Source of the DNA: Bacillota bacterium
GTDB lineage: Bacteria; Bacillota; Clostridia; Lachnospirales; Cellulosilyticaceae
Assembly: GCA_023410675.1 (NCBI GenBank)
Contig: JAEYPM010000051.1
Span: 1-43,069, forward strand
Direction: 5' to 3'
Length of the DNA stretch: 43,069 nucleotides
Shown: piece by piece, positions 16,239-24,792 of the stretch
How the letters are laid out: each line of letters begins with the position of its first letter
Position numbering within the stretch: position 1 is the first letter of the stretch
Position numbers and translations under genes: made by a program
Notes under the pieces: generated by a model
The model's database searches: none
What the model was told of the DNA's origin: nothing
The model's input: only the letters and a program-made list of their open reading frames with translations

Positions 16239-18239
16239 CTATTCTTTAGATACTGCTATTTTACTTTCTTTAGGTTCTTTTTTTCTCATTAATATAACTA
16301 TAGTTGTAACCATGATACTTACAGCAATAAGCCCTGGGATAAATCCTACCCCTACTGAGCCTGTTTGAATCAATGTTCCAACTTGGTAAATAACAAAGGC
16401 TACAATATATCCCATGGATAGTTGAAAGGCTATAGCCCCAAAGAGCCAAGTTTTTGATTCCATTTCAGCATTCATAGCACCAATTGCTGCAAAACATGGG
16501 GGGGTGAACAAATTAAATGAAAGATAAGCTAAAGCCGCTGCTGTCGTCAGTCCCATAATCCCAGCAACAGTGTCTGCTCCTGATACGAGTGCGAGTTCTT
16601 CTGTATCTATAAAGTTTGTCATACCATACACAACAGCTAAAGTTCCCACAACATTTTCTTTTGCAATAAAGCCTGTGATTGATGCTGCGGCCAACTGCCA
16701 AACGCCAAAGCCAAGTGGAATAAGAAGAATTGCAAATGGTGTTGCTAAGCTTGCTAAAATACTTGTATTTTGTGCTCCTTCAGCAACAACTTCAAATCGC
16801 CAGTTAAAAGTTTGCATAATGTGTACAAGCACATTACATATCAGTATGATGGTTGCGGCTTTAACAATAAACGCCTTTCCTCTAGATAACATTGAAACGG
16901 CTGCCCTTTTTATACTTGGGAACCTATATTCAGGAAGCTCCATGATGAAGAAATTATTTACTTTTTCATCTCCAGTAATTTTTCTTATAATTAAGGCACT
17001 CACAATGATGATGGAGATGCCTAAAAAGTACATCAACGTTCCAATCCAAGAGGCTTCCTTAAAAAAAGCCCCTGCGATTAAAGCGATTACTGGTAGTTTT
17101 GCACCACATGGCATAAATGGTGTTAACATAGCTGTTGTTCTTCTTTGTCTATCATCTTTAATGGTTCTTGTTGCCATAATCCCTGGTACTGCACAACCTG
17201 TTCCAATAACCATAGGAATAATTGACTTTCCTGAAAGTCCAACTTTCTTAAAGAATCTATCCATAATAACGGCAACTCTTGCCATATAGCCACAATCTTC
17301 AAGTAGTGCTAGAAGAAAGAAGAGGATCATAATTAGAGGTAAGAATCCCACTACAGCACTTACACCGCCTATAATACCATCAAGAAGCAGTGCAGATAAA
17401 ACTGGTGATACACTTTCTCCTAAGGCTCCTTCTACTAAAGCATATAATTCATCCATCCAGCCTACTAATATGTCTGCTAGAAAAGGTCCTATGTAAGTTT
17501 GGGATAATGCAAACACCGCCCACATAATAACAACAAATATCGGGAGTCCTAACCACTTATGTGCTAAAATTCTATCTGCAGCATCTTGTTTTGTTTGCTG
17601 ATTGCTCTTCACTTTACGTTTTTCAACTTTTGAAACCATTTCCTTTACAAATTCATATCTTTTTTTATCTAGTTCCTCTACAGCCTTTCGATCAGACTGA
17701 TTGCTACATTGAAAATTAAAAGAAGGTTTTTGTCCCTTGCCATAGCTACTCACTGCTTGAGTAATTAATTCACTTAAGCCACTGTCTTTATCTTGTATAG
17801 ATGCTGTTTCAACTACAGGGCATCCTAATAGCTTAGAAAGCTTAGTGCTATTAATTTCTGTTTCCTTCTTTTTAACTGAATCACTTTTATTCAGTGCCAC
17901 AACCACTGGTATTTCTAATTCTAATAGCTGCGTAGTAAAAAACAAACTTCTACTTAAATTTGTAGCATCTACAATATTTATAATGACGTCTGGGGCTTCA
18001 TTTTTAACAAATTCACTTGTAATACTCTCTTCTGATGTAAATGGTGACATGGAATACGCCCCTGGTAAGTCAACAACGATAATATCCTTACCTGATTTAT
18101 TTAAAGCTTTTTTAACATAGCCTTCTTTTTTCTCAACAGTTACTCCAGCCCAGTTGCCAACATGCTCTATCCTACCCGTAATGGCATTAAATAGTGTAGT
18201 CTTTCCACTATTTGGATTCCCAGTTAATGCTATCTTCAT
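16239..18239 (-). CDS. feoB: Ferrous iron transport protein B
   Basis: 666 residues. The N-terminal G domain begins GNPNSGKTTLFNAITG, with DLPGAYSMSPF as switch region and NKSD as G4. A helical linker then leads to the membrane part with the two Gate repeats and GTGCAVPGIMATRT and MPCGAKLPVIAL motifs. FeoB is the main ferrous iron importer of anaerobes. The start has AAGGAGAATTTTT directly upstream. It sits between feoA and the Cys-rich partner, under the Fur-type site upstream of feoA. Confidence 0.97.
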   Translation of the reverse strand: MKIALTGNPNSGKTTLFNAITGRIEHVGNWAGVTVEKKEGYVKKALNKSGKDIIVVDLPGAYSMSPFTSEESITSEFVKNEAPDVIINIVDATNLSRSLFFTTQLLELEIPVVVALNKSDSVKKKETEINSTKLSKLLGCPVVETASIQDKDSGLSELITQAVSSYGKGQKPSFNFQCSNQSDRKAVEELDKKRYEFVKEMVSKVEKRKVKSNQQTKQDAADRILAHKWLGLPIFVVIMWAVFALSQTYIGPFLADILVGWMDELYALVEGALGESVSPVLSALLLDGIIGGVSAVVGFLPLIMILFFLLALLEDCGYMARVAVIMDRFFKKVGLSGKSIIPMVIGTGCAVPGIMATRTIKDDRQRRTTAMLTPFMPCGAKLPVIALIAGAFFKEASWIGTLMYFLGISIIIVSALIIRKITGDEKVNNFFIMELPEYRFPSIKRAAVSMLSRGKAFIVKAATIILICNVLVHIMQTFNWRFEVVAEGAQNTSILASLATPFAILLIPLGFGVWQLAAASITGFIAKENVVGTLAVVYGMTNFIDTEELALVSGADTVAGIMGLTTAAALAYLSFNLFTPPCFAAIGAMNAEMESKTWLFGAIAFQLSMGYIVAFVIYQVGTLIQTGSVGVGFIPGLIAVSIMVTTIVILMRKKEPKESKIAVSKE

Positions 18240-18322
18240 AAAAATTCTCCTTTTATGCTATTTGTTCTGATACGCTTGTAAGTCAATTAAAGTAATTTAT
18301 AAGGCATTCATGAAGTAAAAAT

Positions 18323-18634
18323 CTAAATGATAATACATCCTGCTAATTCTTTGCTGATACTATATCTAGCATCTTTTATAACGATAACATAATGATCAGC
18401 GAGGATTGAAAGAATAGTAATCTTTTCTCCTTCATAACATCCTAATGTAAATAAAAAATCCTGCATTTCGTCATTCCCAGTATTGATGGCTTGAATAGTA
18501 TATTCTCTATTTATTTCTCCGTATGCTAAAGAATTTTTATTAACAAATGACGAATCATTTTGGCTACTTAACTTACTTTTTCTTTTCATCTGCTTACCCT
18601 TAAATAAGCTTCTATATTTAAGTATATTATCCAT
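18323..18634 (-). CDS. feoA: FeoA domain protein with N-terminal extension
   Basis: 103 residues. The SH3-like FeoA domain occupies roughly residues 38-103 (EINREYTIQAINTGNDEMQD, LGCYEGEKITILSIL, ISKELAGCIII). FeoA interacts with FeoB and supports iron uptake. About 35 basic, polar residues precede the domain, which stand-alone FeoA proteins usually lack. The ATG at 18634 has AAAGGAGGCATATC, so the extension is probably translated. Internal ATGs, for example MKRKSK, have no comparable site. Confidence 0.9.
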   Translation of the reverse strand: MDNILKYRSLFKGKQMKRKSKLSSQNDSSFVNKNSLAYGEINREYTIQAINTGNDEMQDFLFTLGCYEGEKITILSILADHYVIVIKDARYSISKELAGCIII

Positions 18635-18698
18635 GATATGCCTCCTTTAAATTATTACTATTAATCATTTTTATCTATTTAATTAACTAAACGTTAAT

Positions 18699-18723
18699 GA
18701 TATTGATAGTGATTATCAATATC
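18699..18723. promoter_or_regulatory. Fur-type operator of the feo operon
   Basis: 10-bp perfect arms GATATTGATA (18699-18708) and TATCAATATC (18714-18723) with a 5-nt centre. The core matches the 7-1-7 Fur consensus TGATAATnATTATCA with one mismatch. It overlaps the -10 hexamer of the feo promoter, the expected place for an iron-dependent repressor. Confidence 0.8.
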
Positions 18724-18749
18724 GTATCATGATTAATAATTTGTGTCAA
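18721..18749 (-). promoter_or_regulatory. Sigma-A promoter of feoA-feoB
   Basis: Minus strand: consensus -35 TTGACA (18744-18749), 17-nt spacer, -10 TACGAT (18721-18726). The Fur-type palindrome covers the -10 edge and the start site. It leaves a leader of about 80 nt before feoA. Confidence 0.78.
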
Positions 18750-18768
18750 TATACTTTGGAAATATATA

Positions 18769-18801
18769 CAAGCCCCAAAATCAATAACGTCTTAGGGCTT
18801 G
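18769..18801 (-). terminator. Terminator-like hairpin after the ankyrin gene
   Basis: Perfect 7-bp stem, CAAGCCC (18769-18775) and GGGCTTG (18795-18801), 8 nt past the ankyrin gene stop. Only TATATATTT follows on the minus strand, so termination may be weak. It also insulates the feo promoter from upstream transcription. Confidence 0.5.
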
Positions 18802-18808
18802 ATGCTTT

Positions 18809-19984
18809 TTATTTATATTTTTCACTTGCACAATAAACATATGGATAACAATCTAATATCTCTAATTGTTTTACAAAACATCGATGTTTAAGAACTTCCA
18901 TACGTTGATGGTGAGAAAGTTCATCCTCTTCTGCCATAAATCTATCATTACAATTAATATTGTAATATAAAGTTTCTTGGTTCCAATAATCAAGGCGAAA
19001 GCTTGTGCTCCACTGTGAATTTCCTCCCCATCCAGCTGACATATCAGTATAAGGTCTATTATTACGTCTATGACTCCAGTATAACGTTGACTTCTCAGCT
19101 ACCTTTTTGTCTATTATATTAGAGCCTGACCTGATACAAACCCCCCCACGTGAAAACATCAATTCACCAAACATTAAGCAAGGCCATTGTACCCTAATAA
19201 TCTCGGGACAATAATTAGCTTCCTCACATTGTTCAACATGATAGATCTCATGAAAGAATGGATGAAACGCCCTCTCATTGACTATGTCAAATCCTATCCT
19301 TCTCCAAAATTCTATATATTCATCTAATGTAATTATTGAAATAGTATTAGTGGCTGTTGATGTTTCTTGAAAACTTAATAATAATAGTTCATTTATTCTA
19401 TTTAATGCATAAAGTGTATGCTCATATTCTAATTTGGATGGAACCGTGCTAACACCTTCATAATTTTTATAGTTTATTAATTCCTTGGTAACACTACTAA
19501 GAAAAGGAATTGCTTTTTCTAAAACATCATGGTACAAGTAGTTACCCGAATAGTCAAGTATACGATAATAGATCTGTCTTACAGAATCAACCCAGTCAGT
19601 TTCTATTATTCTTATATTCTCAAATATATTCTTTAGTTCTGTACTTCCGTTAAATTCATACATCAGTTTTGTTGCTATCTCACGGTTAATCTCTACTCCT
19701 GCATCAATAAGTAAAGAAATAACACCTATATCATTTGCAAGTAGGATAGCTTGGTAGTTATCTTGAGCAATATACGTAGGATCTGCACCATGACTAAGTA
19801 GCATGCGTGTAATTTCAATTCTTGCCTCTGTAGTATTTTTCCACGCTCTAACAGCATGCATTAATGGAGAATATCCATTTGTATAAAGACAATTTGGATC
19901 TGCCCCTCTATTTAATAATTCTTTTACTTTATTAGCGTTTACATCTTCAACTGCTTCATGCAATTGTCTATCTATAGTTCTCAT
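18809..19984 (-). CDS. Ankyrin-repeat protein with unrecognised C-terminal domain
   Basis: 391 residues. About three ankyrin repeats cover residues 1-105 (KVKELLNRGADPNCLYTNGY, ITRMLLSHGADP, VISLLIDAGVEIN). A helical middle region follows, then a Trp/Arg-rich C-terminal domain (FHPFFHEIYHVEQ, YWSHRRNNRPYTD, GWGGNSQWSTSFRLDYW). HEIYH fits the HExxH metal-binding pattern, but the flanking sequence is not a known peptidase to my eye. No signal peptide. AGGAG precedes the start by about 9-11 nt. It follows the QueG-like gene by 12 nt, so is probably co-transcribed. Confidence 0.75.
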   Translation of the reverse strand: MRTIDRQLHEAVEDVNANKVKELLNRGADPNCLYTNGYSPLMHAVRAWKNTTEARIEITRMLLSHGADPTYIAQDNYQAILLANDIGVISLLIDAGVEINREIATKLMYEFNGSTELKNIFENIRIIETDWVDSVRQIYYRILDYSGNYLYHDVLEKAIPFLSSVTKELINYKNYEGVSTVPSKLEYEHTLYALNRINELLLLSFQETSTATNTISIITLDEYIEFWRRIGFDIVNERAFHPFFHEIYHVEQCEEANYCPEIIRVQWPCLMFGELMFSRGGVCIRSGSNIIDKKVAEKSTLYWSHRRNNRPYTDMSAGWGGNSQWSTSFRLDYWNQETLYYNINCNDRFMAEEDELSHHQRMEVLKHRCFVKQLEILDCYPYVYCASEKYK

Positions 19985-19996
19985 ACATTAAGTCTC

Positions 19997-20671
19997 CTAA
20001 TTGATATACTTTTGAGTATAAGGGCAAACTTCTATACACTTCCCACACAATGTAATTTCTTTCTGTATTTTTGTCTGTGCAAGCTGGCGTGCCTTTTTGC
20101 GGCACTTTATTGGGTCAAAAATTTCATCTCTATCCGTTTCTATATCCCACAACTTTCCTGTTATTGCGTGTGCTGGACATGCTTCTACGCATTGATTACA
20201 GGTGCCACAAAGAGATGTTTTTACTGGCTGTTCATAGTCTAACTTCATGTTTGTAATGATGGATGTTAAACGAAGTGCAGAACCATGCTTCTTTGTCACA
20301 AATAGTGCACTTTTTCCTATCCAGCCTAATCCAGCTAAGGTTGCAACTGTTTTATGGGGCAATTCTGTTCTATAATTCCCAAACTCTTTAACATAATCTG
20401 TTGTTTGGGCTATTGCCTTATATCCCATAGTCTCTATAAAATCAGCTCCTATTTTAGCTAAGTGATTAAGCTTACTGTTTAACAAATGATATTGATTATA
20501 GTATTCAATATTGGGCCCCTCATTAATTGACTGAATAACCTCCTTAGGAATAGTGACTAAAATTGAAATACCTGATTGCATATCATCATTTCTTAAGTGT
20601 GCTATATTTGCAAAACCAACCTTAGTAGCTCCATTATCCATTAAATAATTCTTTAAGCTTTGACTGTCCAA
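19997..20671 (-). CDS. QueG-like (epoxyqueuosine reductase-related) 4Fe-4S protein
   Basis: About 224 residues. The N-terminal part includes TVATLAGLGWIGKSALFVT, characteristic of the epoxyqueuosine reductase/cobalamin-dependent reductase family. It ends in two 4Fe-4S motifs (CGTCNQCVEACPAHA and CGKCIEVCPYTQKY, with an extra Cys in PIKCRKK). QueG itself is larger (about 350 residues with HEAT-like repeats in some), so this is a short relative and its substrate may differ. The frame opens at a GTG (20680) merged with the ribosome binding site. The TTG at 20671, about 8 nt after GAGG, is more plausible. Confidence 0.8.
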   Translation of the reverse strand: MDSQSLKNYLMDNGATKVGFANIAHLRNDDMQSGISILVTIPKEVIQSINEGPNIEYYNQYHLLNSKLNHLAKIGADFIETMGYKAIAQTTDYVKEFGNYRTELPHKTVATLAGLGWIGKSALFVTKKHGSALRLTSIITNMKLDYEQPVKTSLCGTCNQCVEACPAHAITGKLWDIETDRDEIFDPIKCRKKARQLAQTKIQKEITLCGKCIEVCPYTQKYIN

Positions 20672-20725
20672 CCCACTCACCTCAGATTCTTAACTAATTT
20701 CTTACCTAGGTTTCATTGAAAATCT

Positions 20726-21241
20726 CTATTCCTTTTGATAACCTATAATATCTTTAATAATTTCTACCGTTTCTTGTACATCATTACTTCCCACATCGAC
20801 TTTTATCGTATCCATATTATTATATAAAGGTAGCCTTTCAAGACTTCTATTAAGAGAGTCAATATCTCTTTTATTCTCCATAATATCTTTTCTTATCCTA
20901 GTTTCTAATTCTTCTTTTGAACACATTAATGTTATCTTATATAGCTCATAGTTATGTTTTTTATCTAGTCTTCTTAAAACTTCTGATATTATCGCATCTT
21001 GTTGCATAACCCAATTAAAGATGATATAGTCAAAGGCTTTGTTTTCTAGGAAATTATTTAAAATGTATGTAATATTATCAAGAACCATTTCTTTATTTTC
21101 ATCAGTTGCTTCAAAAGGATTCATCATCCAGCACCAATCCCCATCTACCCAACAAGAATTCTTGATACTCTTATATAATTTTTCACTTACTGTGGATTTA
21201 CCAACGCCCATTGTTCCATTTATAAAAATAAGCTTTTTCAT
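20726..21241 (-). CDS. P-loop nucleotide kinase-like protein
   Basis: 171 residues of the AAA/shikimate-kinase-like P-loop fold. The Walker A is NGTMGVGKSTVSEKL at the N terminus, with a following WVDGDWCW strand where small-molecule kinases bind substrate, and an LMCSKEELETRIRKD lid-like segment. The substrate is not identifiable; antibiotic phosphotransferase-like or nucleotide kinases share this shape. The ATG overlaps the upstream gene's TGA by 4 nt, so translation is probably coupled. Confidence 0.82.
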   Translation of the reverse strand: MKKLIFINGTMGVGKSTVSEKLYKSIKNSCWVDGDWCWMMNPFEATDENKEMVLDNITYILNNFLENKAFDYIIFNWVMQQDAIISEVLRRLDKKHNYELYKITLMCSKEELETRIRKDIMENKRDIDSLNRSLERLPLYNNMDTIKVDVGSNDVQETVEIIKDIIGYQKE

Positions 21242-21879
21242 CTTTTTTGAGCCTTTCTGTTAAAGTATTGATAACCTAAAATACATATTGGGAAAAAGTA
21301 AGCACACCACCCCTCAAGTATTATTGCCCCAATAGAAGCACTAGTAGAATCACCTAGAGATTCACTTGTTCCCGCTGTGAATATAGGAAACATTGGCACA
21401 ACTAAGCATGAAATAAAAAAAATACCATGAATCCAAAGCATCCATCTAAATATATGGTCAGCTCTGCTGCTTGGTTCAACTAGAAAACCCATGATAAATG
21501 TTGCAAGTGCCATAAAAGCATATCCTAGTAAATCATAATTAAAAAACAGACTTCCGGTATATCCATAGCTTACTAGCGATAAAGCTTCTTGACTTAATGA
21601 CGTATTCATCCTCACTGTAGTGCACTCTGCATAATACACAAGTAAAATAATTACTGCATAGATACTAGTAAATACAATGCCTGTAAACCCTAAAGCTTGG
21701 TGATCAGTTTTTTTGCTAACCGCATATATCCCACACATAAAAGGAACAAAACCAATGGCAATAAACATACTTGATAAACAACTTGCGAATAAACTATTCG
21801 AAATAATCATTGATAGTGCAAATAATAGTACAGCAATACCTGTTACCATTGAACCAATTTTCCCTACAATATAGTTCAT
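21238..21879 (-). CDS. Six-helix integral membrane protein, unrecognised
   Basis: 213 residues with six hydrophobic segments: VTGIAVLLFALSMII, MFIAIGFVPFMCGIYAV, FTGIVFTSIYAVIILLVYY, LLGYAFMALATFIMGFLV, GIFFISCLVVPMFPI and GAIILEGWCAYFFPICILGY. The loops are short and the segment order resembles DUF998-type proteins, but no diagnostic motif is visible. Start at 21879 with GGAGGAGATAGC. Coupled to the downstream kinase gene by a 4-nt overlap. Confidence 0.7.
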   Translation of the reverse strand: MNYIVGKIGSMVTGIAVLLFALSMIISNSLFASCLSSMFIAIGFVPFMCGIYAVSKKTDHQALGFTGIVFTSIYAVIILLVYYAECTTVRMNTSLSQEALSLVSYGYTGSLFFNYDLLGYAFMALATFIMGFLVEPSSRADHIFRWMLWIHGIFFISCLVVPMFPIFTAGTSESLGDSTSASIGAIILEGWCAYFFPICILGYQYFNRKAQKR

Positions 21880-21953
21880 GCTATCTCCTCCACCTTTATC
21901 CTAAGATTATTTATATAATCAAATGCACTCTTGCACTATAAAATATGCTCACT

Positions 21954-22322
21954 TCAAAGTAACAAGTCACTTGCTGCCAAAACTAATGTAGCTATTCCAG
22001 CAACTAAGTTTAAATAAATGATGCTATTCGATATTACTAGATTAAAGTGCTCTTTCCTTTTCACAAATACCTTATGAACCAAAAATGGTATTGCACCGCC
22101 AAATCCTATAATCATACTCAAAATAAATCCAAGTTTAGTTTGTTTCTCAAGCTCTAGTAAACCATAAAATATTAGGAATAATATTGGAATATGAATAATC
22201 AAAAAACCTGTTATTTTAATTGGCAAACGGAAAATTTCCCACTCTTTTTCATATCCTGATTCAATCTCATGTAATATGAGTAGCATGGCATTTAGAATGT
22301 ATAATACTATAATAGCTTTCAT
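21954..22322 (-). CDS. Small four-helix membrane protein (DUF6713/HXXEE-like, tentative)
   Basis: 122 residues with four predicted helices. The first ends in LILHEIESGYEKEW, an HExE...EW arrangement seen in some small membrane families of unknown role. The other helices are GFLIIHIPILFLIFYGLL, LGFILSMIIGFGGAIPFLVH and IIYLNLVAGIATLVLAAS. AAAGGAATAAAGATA precedes the ATG. No function can be assigned. Confidence 0.65.
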   Translation of the reverse strand: MKAIIVLYILNAMLLILHEIESGYEKEWEIFRLPIKITGFLIIHIPILFLIFYGLLELEKQTKLGFILSMIIGFGGAIPFLVHKVFVKRKEHFNLVISNSIIYLNLVAGIATLVLAASDLLL

Positions 22323-22369
22323 TATCTTTATTCCTTTCTAATAATAGAGTTTCATAGTCTCTTCTAAAA

Positions 22370-22933
22370 TTAGGATTTACTTTTTCTTTTTAACATAAAC
22401 CTTCGTATAATGATTATAGTCAAGCCTACAGCAATAAGTAATGTACTACTTGTAAGAAAGATGCCTTTCAATAGAGTAAACAGATTTGCTAGCTCAGCAA
22501 CCCTTTCAAGGTGCGTTGGATAATGTGACAAAAGCCTAATAATCATAATATTTTCTAGAATATCAAACAGTGTAGCAGCTATTCCTATTGTTCCAAACAA
22601 CCAAGGTTTCCCTATCCCTTGCCATATAGCTTTTGCTATAATTGTTAATGTTACAAAGTAAAACAATCCATAGGATAAAGGAAAAATAAAATCCAAAGGC
22701 AGTATATATTTCATATGAAAATTTCTTCCTTCTGTTCCAAGGTTACCTAAAATTTCGTATGCCCTATCAACAGTATACCCTCTGAACTCCATATCTAGGA
22801 TACTGTTTCCACCCGTAATTTCCCTAAGTTTTGCGAGCCCATAAGGAGAACCATTAATCACAAGATACATAAATATAAAAAATACTAAAAATATAACTGC
22901 TGTCTTAATGCTAAAAAAAATGCTCTTTTTCAT
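22370..22933 (-). CDS. Four-helix membrane protein, unrecognised
   Basis: 187 residues. Helices: IKTAVIFLVFFIFMYLVI near the N terminus, an extracytoplasmic loop of about 60 residues, then FIFPLSYGLFYFVTLTIIA, LFGTIGIAATLFDILENIMI and LTSSTLLIAVGLTIIII, with a basic C terminus. The DxxEN stretch in the third helix (LFDILENIMI) is the only polar motif inside the membrane. The start has AAGGAGAAATAGC. No function is known to me. Confidence 0.68.
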   Translation of the reverse strand: MKKSIFFSIKTAVIFLVFFIFMYLVINGSPYGLAKLREITGGNSILDMEFRGYTVDRAYEILGNLGTEGRNFHMKYILPLDFIFPLSYGLFYFVTLTIIAKAIWQGIGKPWLFGTIGIAATLFDILENIMIIRLLSHYPTHLERVAELANLFTLLKGIFLTSSTLLIAVGLTIIIIRRFMLKRKSKS

Positions 22934-22961
22934 TTTTTGCTATTTCTCCTTATCTATCAAA

Positions 22962-23414
22962 TTAAAGCTGCATTAAAAATCCTGTCTTAATATTATCTTT
23001 AAAGCCACAGCTTCGATAAAAATTAAGTGTTTCCTCTTTTTTTGAACTTGTTAGGAGCATTACTTTATAGCACCCTTTATCTATTGCTATTTCTACTGCC
23101 TTTTTTATCACTAGTTTCCCTAGTCCTTTACTTCTATAATCTTTGTGTGTCACTACATTTTCAATCAAACCATAAGGTCTAGCATTCCTTGTCAAATTCT
23201 TTATTATCGTAATGTTACAGGTGGACAACAAAATCCCATCCTTTTCTACTACTATATAATATAAGTTAGGGTCATTATATATTTCATCCCATAGATCTTT
23301 TAATTCTTGATTATCCTCTAAAATTGGATCATCATGCTCAAAATGTTCATATAGGTCTAGTAACGCTCTTAGTTCATCATGTCTCATTAATCTCACATTA
23401 TAATGTTCACTCAT
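22962..23414 (-). CDS. GNAT family N-acetyltransferase
   Basis: 150 residues. Acetyl-CoA binding motif in LIENVVTHKDYRSKGLGKLV, then MLLTSSKKEETLNFYRSCGF at the end, giving a complete single-domain GNAT. Substrate unknown. The start has AGGTGAGGGAAA. It is the first gene of a co-directional minus-strand run that continues to 18809, with its own extended -10 promoter. Confidence 0.9.
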   Translation of the reverse strand: MSEHYNVRLMRHDELRALLDLYEHFEHDDPILEDNQELKDLWDEIYNDPNLYYIVVEKDGILLSTCNITIIKNLTRNARPYGLIENVVTHKDYRSKGLGKLVIKKAVEIAIDKGCYKVMLLTSSKKEETLNFYRSCGFKDNIKTGFLMQL

Positions 23415-23449
23415 TTTCCCTCACCTTTTTTCTTATAAAACTTGTTGAA

Positions 23450-23458
23450 ATTATATCA
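23450..23458 (-). promoter_or_regulatory. Extended -10 promoter before the GNAT gene
   Basis: Minus strand TGATATAAT, an extended -10 (TGnTATAAT), 36 nt upstream of the start codon. No good -35 hexamer is visible. Confidence 0.5.
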
Positions 23459-23565
23459 TACTATTCTAATTATTACATACTTATTATAGATTTTTCTTTC
23501 CTATACCTTCCTGTATAGTATTATTCATAGCCGCAAACCCTAATGTTATTAAGGAGGTGATTACC

Positions 23566-23703
23566 ATGTCAGAGCAAAATAAAGTATCTCCTAATCTCAA
23601 AAAAATAGCTCAAGATGCTCCAAGCAAGGAGGATCTTGAGTCTGCTACTTATCCATCACACAGACATCTTCCTGTGAAAGACACTGAATGTGATAAAAAA
23701 TAG
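23566..23703 (+). CDS. Small hydrophilic protein (45 aa)
   Basis: ATG at 23566 preceded by a perfect AAGGAGGTGATTACC ribosome binding site; stop TAG at 23701-23703. The 45-residue product is charged and has no hydrophobic segment (KIAQDAPSKEDLESATYPSH); it ends with a Cys near a Lys tail. It is one of very few plus-strand genes in the first 28 kb and converges with the PfkB gene with a single base between the two stop codons. A CTATAC-N6-GTATAG inverted repeat lies about 45 nt upstream (about 23504-23521). Family unknown to me. Confidence 0.7.
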   Translation: MSEQNKVSPNLKKIAQDAPSKEDLESATYPSHRHLPVKDTECDKK

Positions 23704-23704
23704 T

Positions 23705-24616
23705 TTACTTTTCTCGATTCATGATGCAGTAAATCTGATCTACTGTAGGCGGATTAAGTGCCAGAGGAAAATGTGCACACACAAACCCTGCAGTAGCTGC
23801 TGCAAAACTTACTATTTCTTTATCTTGCATTTCTTTTAGAATGCCATATAGCACACCTGCCTTAAAGGTATCTCCAGCCCCTAATGTACTTTTTACTTCT
23901 ACCTCATAAGGCTTCATTTTATTTATGGGCTCATTTTTTCTTCCATAGTAGATCTCTCTAGATCCAAAAGTAAAAATAACTAAGCCATTTGAAGCATTTG
24001 TATAGGCTCTATATAGTTCTTCTATATCCCTATTAGGAAATGTATTTTTAACAAATTCGTTGGATATAATAGTAGCCGCTGCATAACGATGCATTTCTGA
24101 ATCTGGTTCGCAATCAATAACAACATACTTTTTCCCTAATTCTTTGCAAAGCCTCGCTACTGCACATGATTCTTCTGAGAAAAAAGGATCTAGCCCAACT
24201 ACCTTAGCAGCTAAGATATCTTCTTTACTTGGTGTATTCCATCTTTTACAACTTTTCGGGTCAGAAAAATAGGCTTGAAACCTTCCAAAAACTGTTCTTG
24301 TTTTTTGATCAATGATTACGAGGTCTTCTAACCCATCAAAGGTATCATCATAATAAAGACTTGTTGTATCTACATTTCTTTGATTAAAGTAATCTATCAG
24401 AATATCTTTTGTATTTTTCCCTAAGTAAGTGCCAGCTATTTTAACACTACATCCAAAACTTGAAAGAGCTACTGCACTATTCCCAGTTTCACCTCCTGGA
24501 AACCTATATGTTTCTTTGATTTCTCCATAACCGTCTAGCTCTGGGAACTTATCTTTTAGCAAATGCATTGTCGTTAATACACTCATCCCGTATAGATATA
24601 CATCATATTGATTCAT
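23705..24616 (-). CDS. PfkB-family carbohydrate/nucleoside kinase
   Basis: 303 residues. PfkB signature 2 with the catalytic Asp is present as STLGAGDTFKAGVLYG near residue 250, and the N-terminal Gly-Gly motif appears as FPGGETGNSAVALSSFG. Members phosphorylate fructose derivatives, ribose, nucleosides or other sugars. It lies downstream of rhaA, fucU and fucI but behind a terminator and with its own likely promoter. It could phosphorylate a ketose from those isomerases; this is inference, as rhamnulose and fuculose kinases are normally of the FGGY family. GAGGGAGTG precedes the start. Confidence 0.85.
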   Translation of the reverse strand: MNQYDVYLYGMSVLTTMHLLKDKFPELDGYGEIKETYRFPGGETGNSAVALSSFGCSVKIAGTYLGKNTKDILIDYFNQRNVDTTSLYYDDTFDGLEDLVIIDQKTRTVFGRFQAYFSDPKSCKRWNTPSKEDILAAKVVGLDPFFSEESCAVARLCKELGKKYVVIDCEPDSEMHRYAAATIISNEFVKNTFPNRDIEELYRAYTNASNGLVIFTFGSREIYYGRKNEPINKMKPYEVEVKSTLGAGDTFKAGVLYGILKEMQDKEIVSFAAATAGFVCAHFPLALNPPTVDQIYCIMNREK

Positions 24617-24660
24617 CTAAAACACTCCCTCAGGTTATATTTTATCTTACTCTATCTTCT

Positions 24661-24689
24661 ATTTTAAATTGGCCCATCTATTACTACAA
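24661..24689 (-). promoter_or_regulatory. Probable promoter of the PfkB gene
   Basis: Minus strand: -35 TTGTAG (24684-24689), 17-nt spacer, -10 TAAAAT (24661-24666), located after the rhaA terminator and 45 nt before the PfkB start. Confidence 0.5.
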
Positions 24690-24735
24690 GTCTTTTTACA
24701 TTTCTCCCGTTGAATTCACACTGCATAGCCTAACA

Positions 24736-24779
24736 TAAAAAAAGCACCAAGTCACCACACTTTGTGCACAACTTGGTAC
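24736..24779 (-). terminator. Intrinsic terminator of rhaA
   Basis: Minus strand: ACCAAGT pairs with ACTTGGT (whole hairpin 24744-24779), with GTGCAC/GTGGTG partly closing the inside, followed by TTTTTTTAT. It begins 14 nt after the rhaA stop. Confidence 0.85.
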
Positions 24780-24792
24780 TTTCTATATGCCA

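Noticed and set aside
16570..17289. 239-codon plus-strand open frame inside feoB
   Set aside because: Lies wholly antisense to the conserved FeoB membrane domain; no start signals of its own. A shadow of feoB codon usage.
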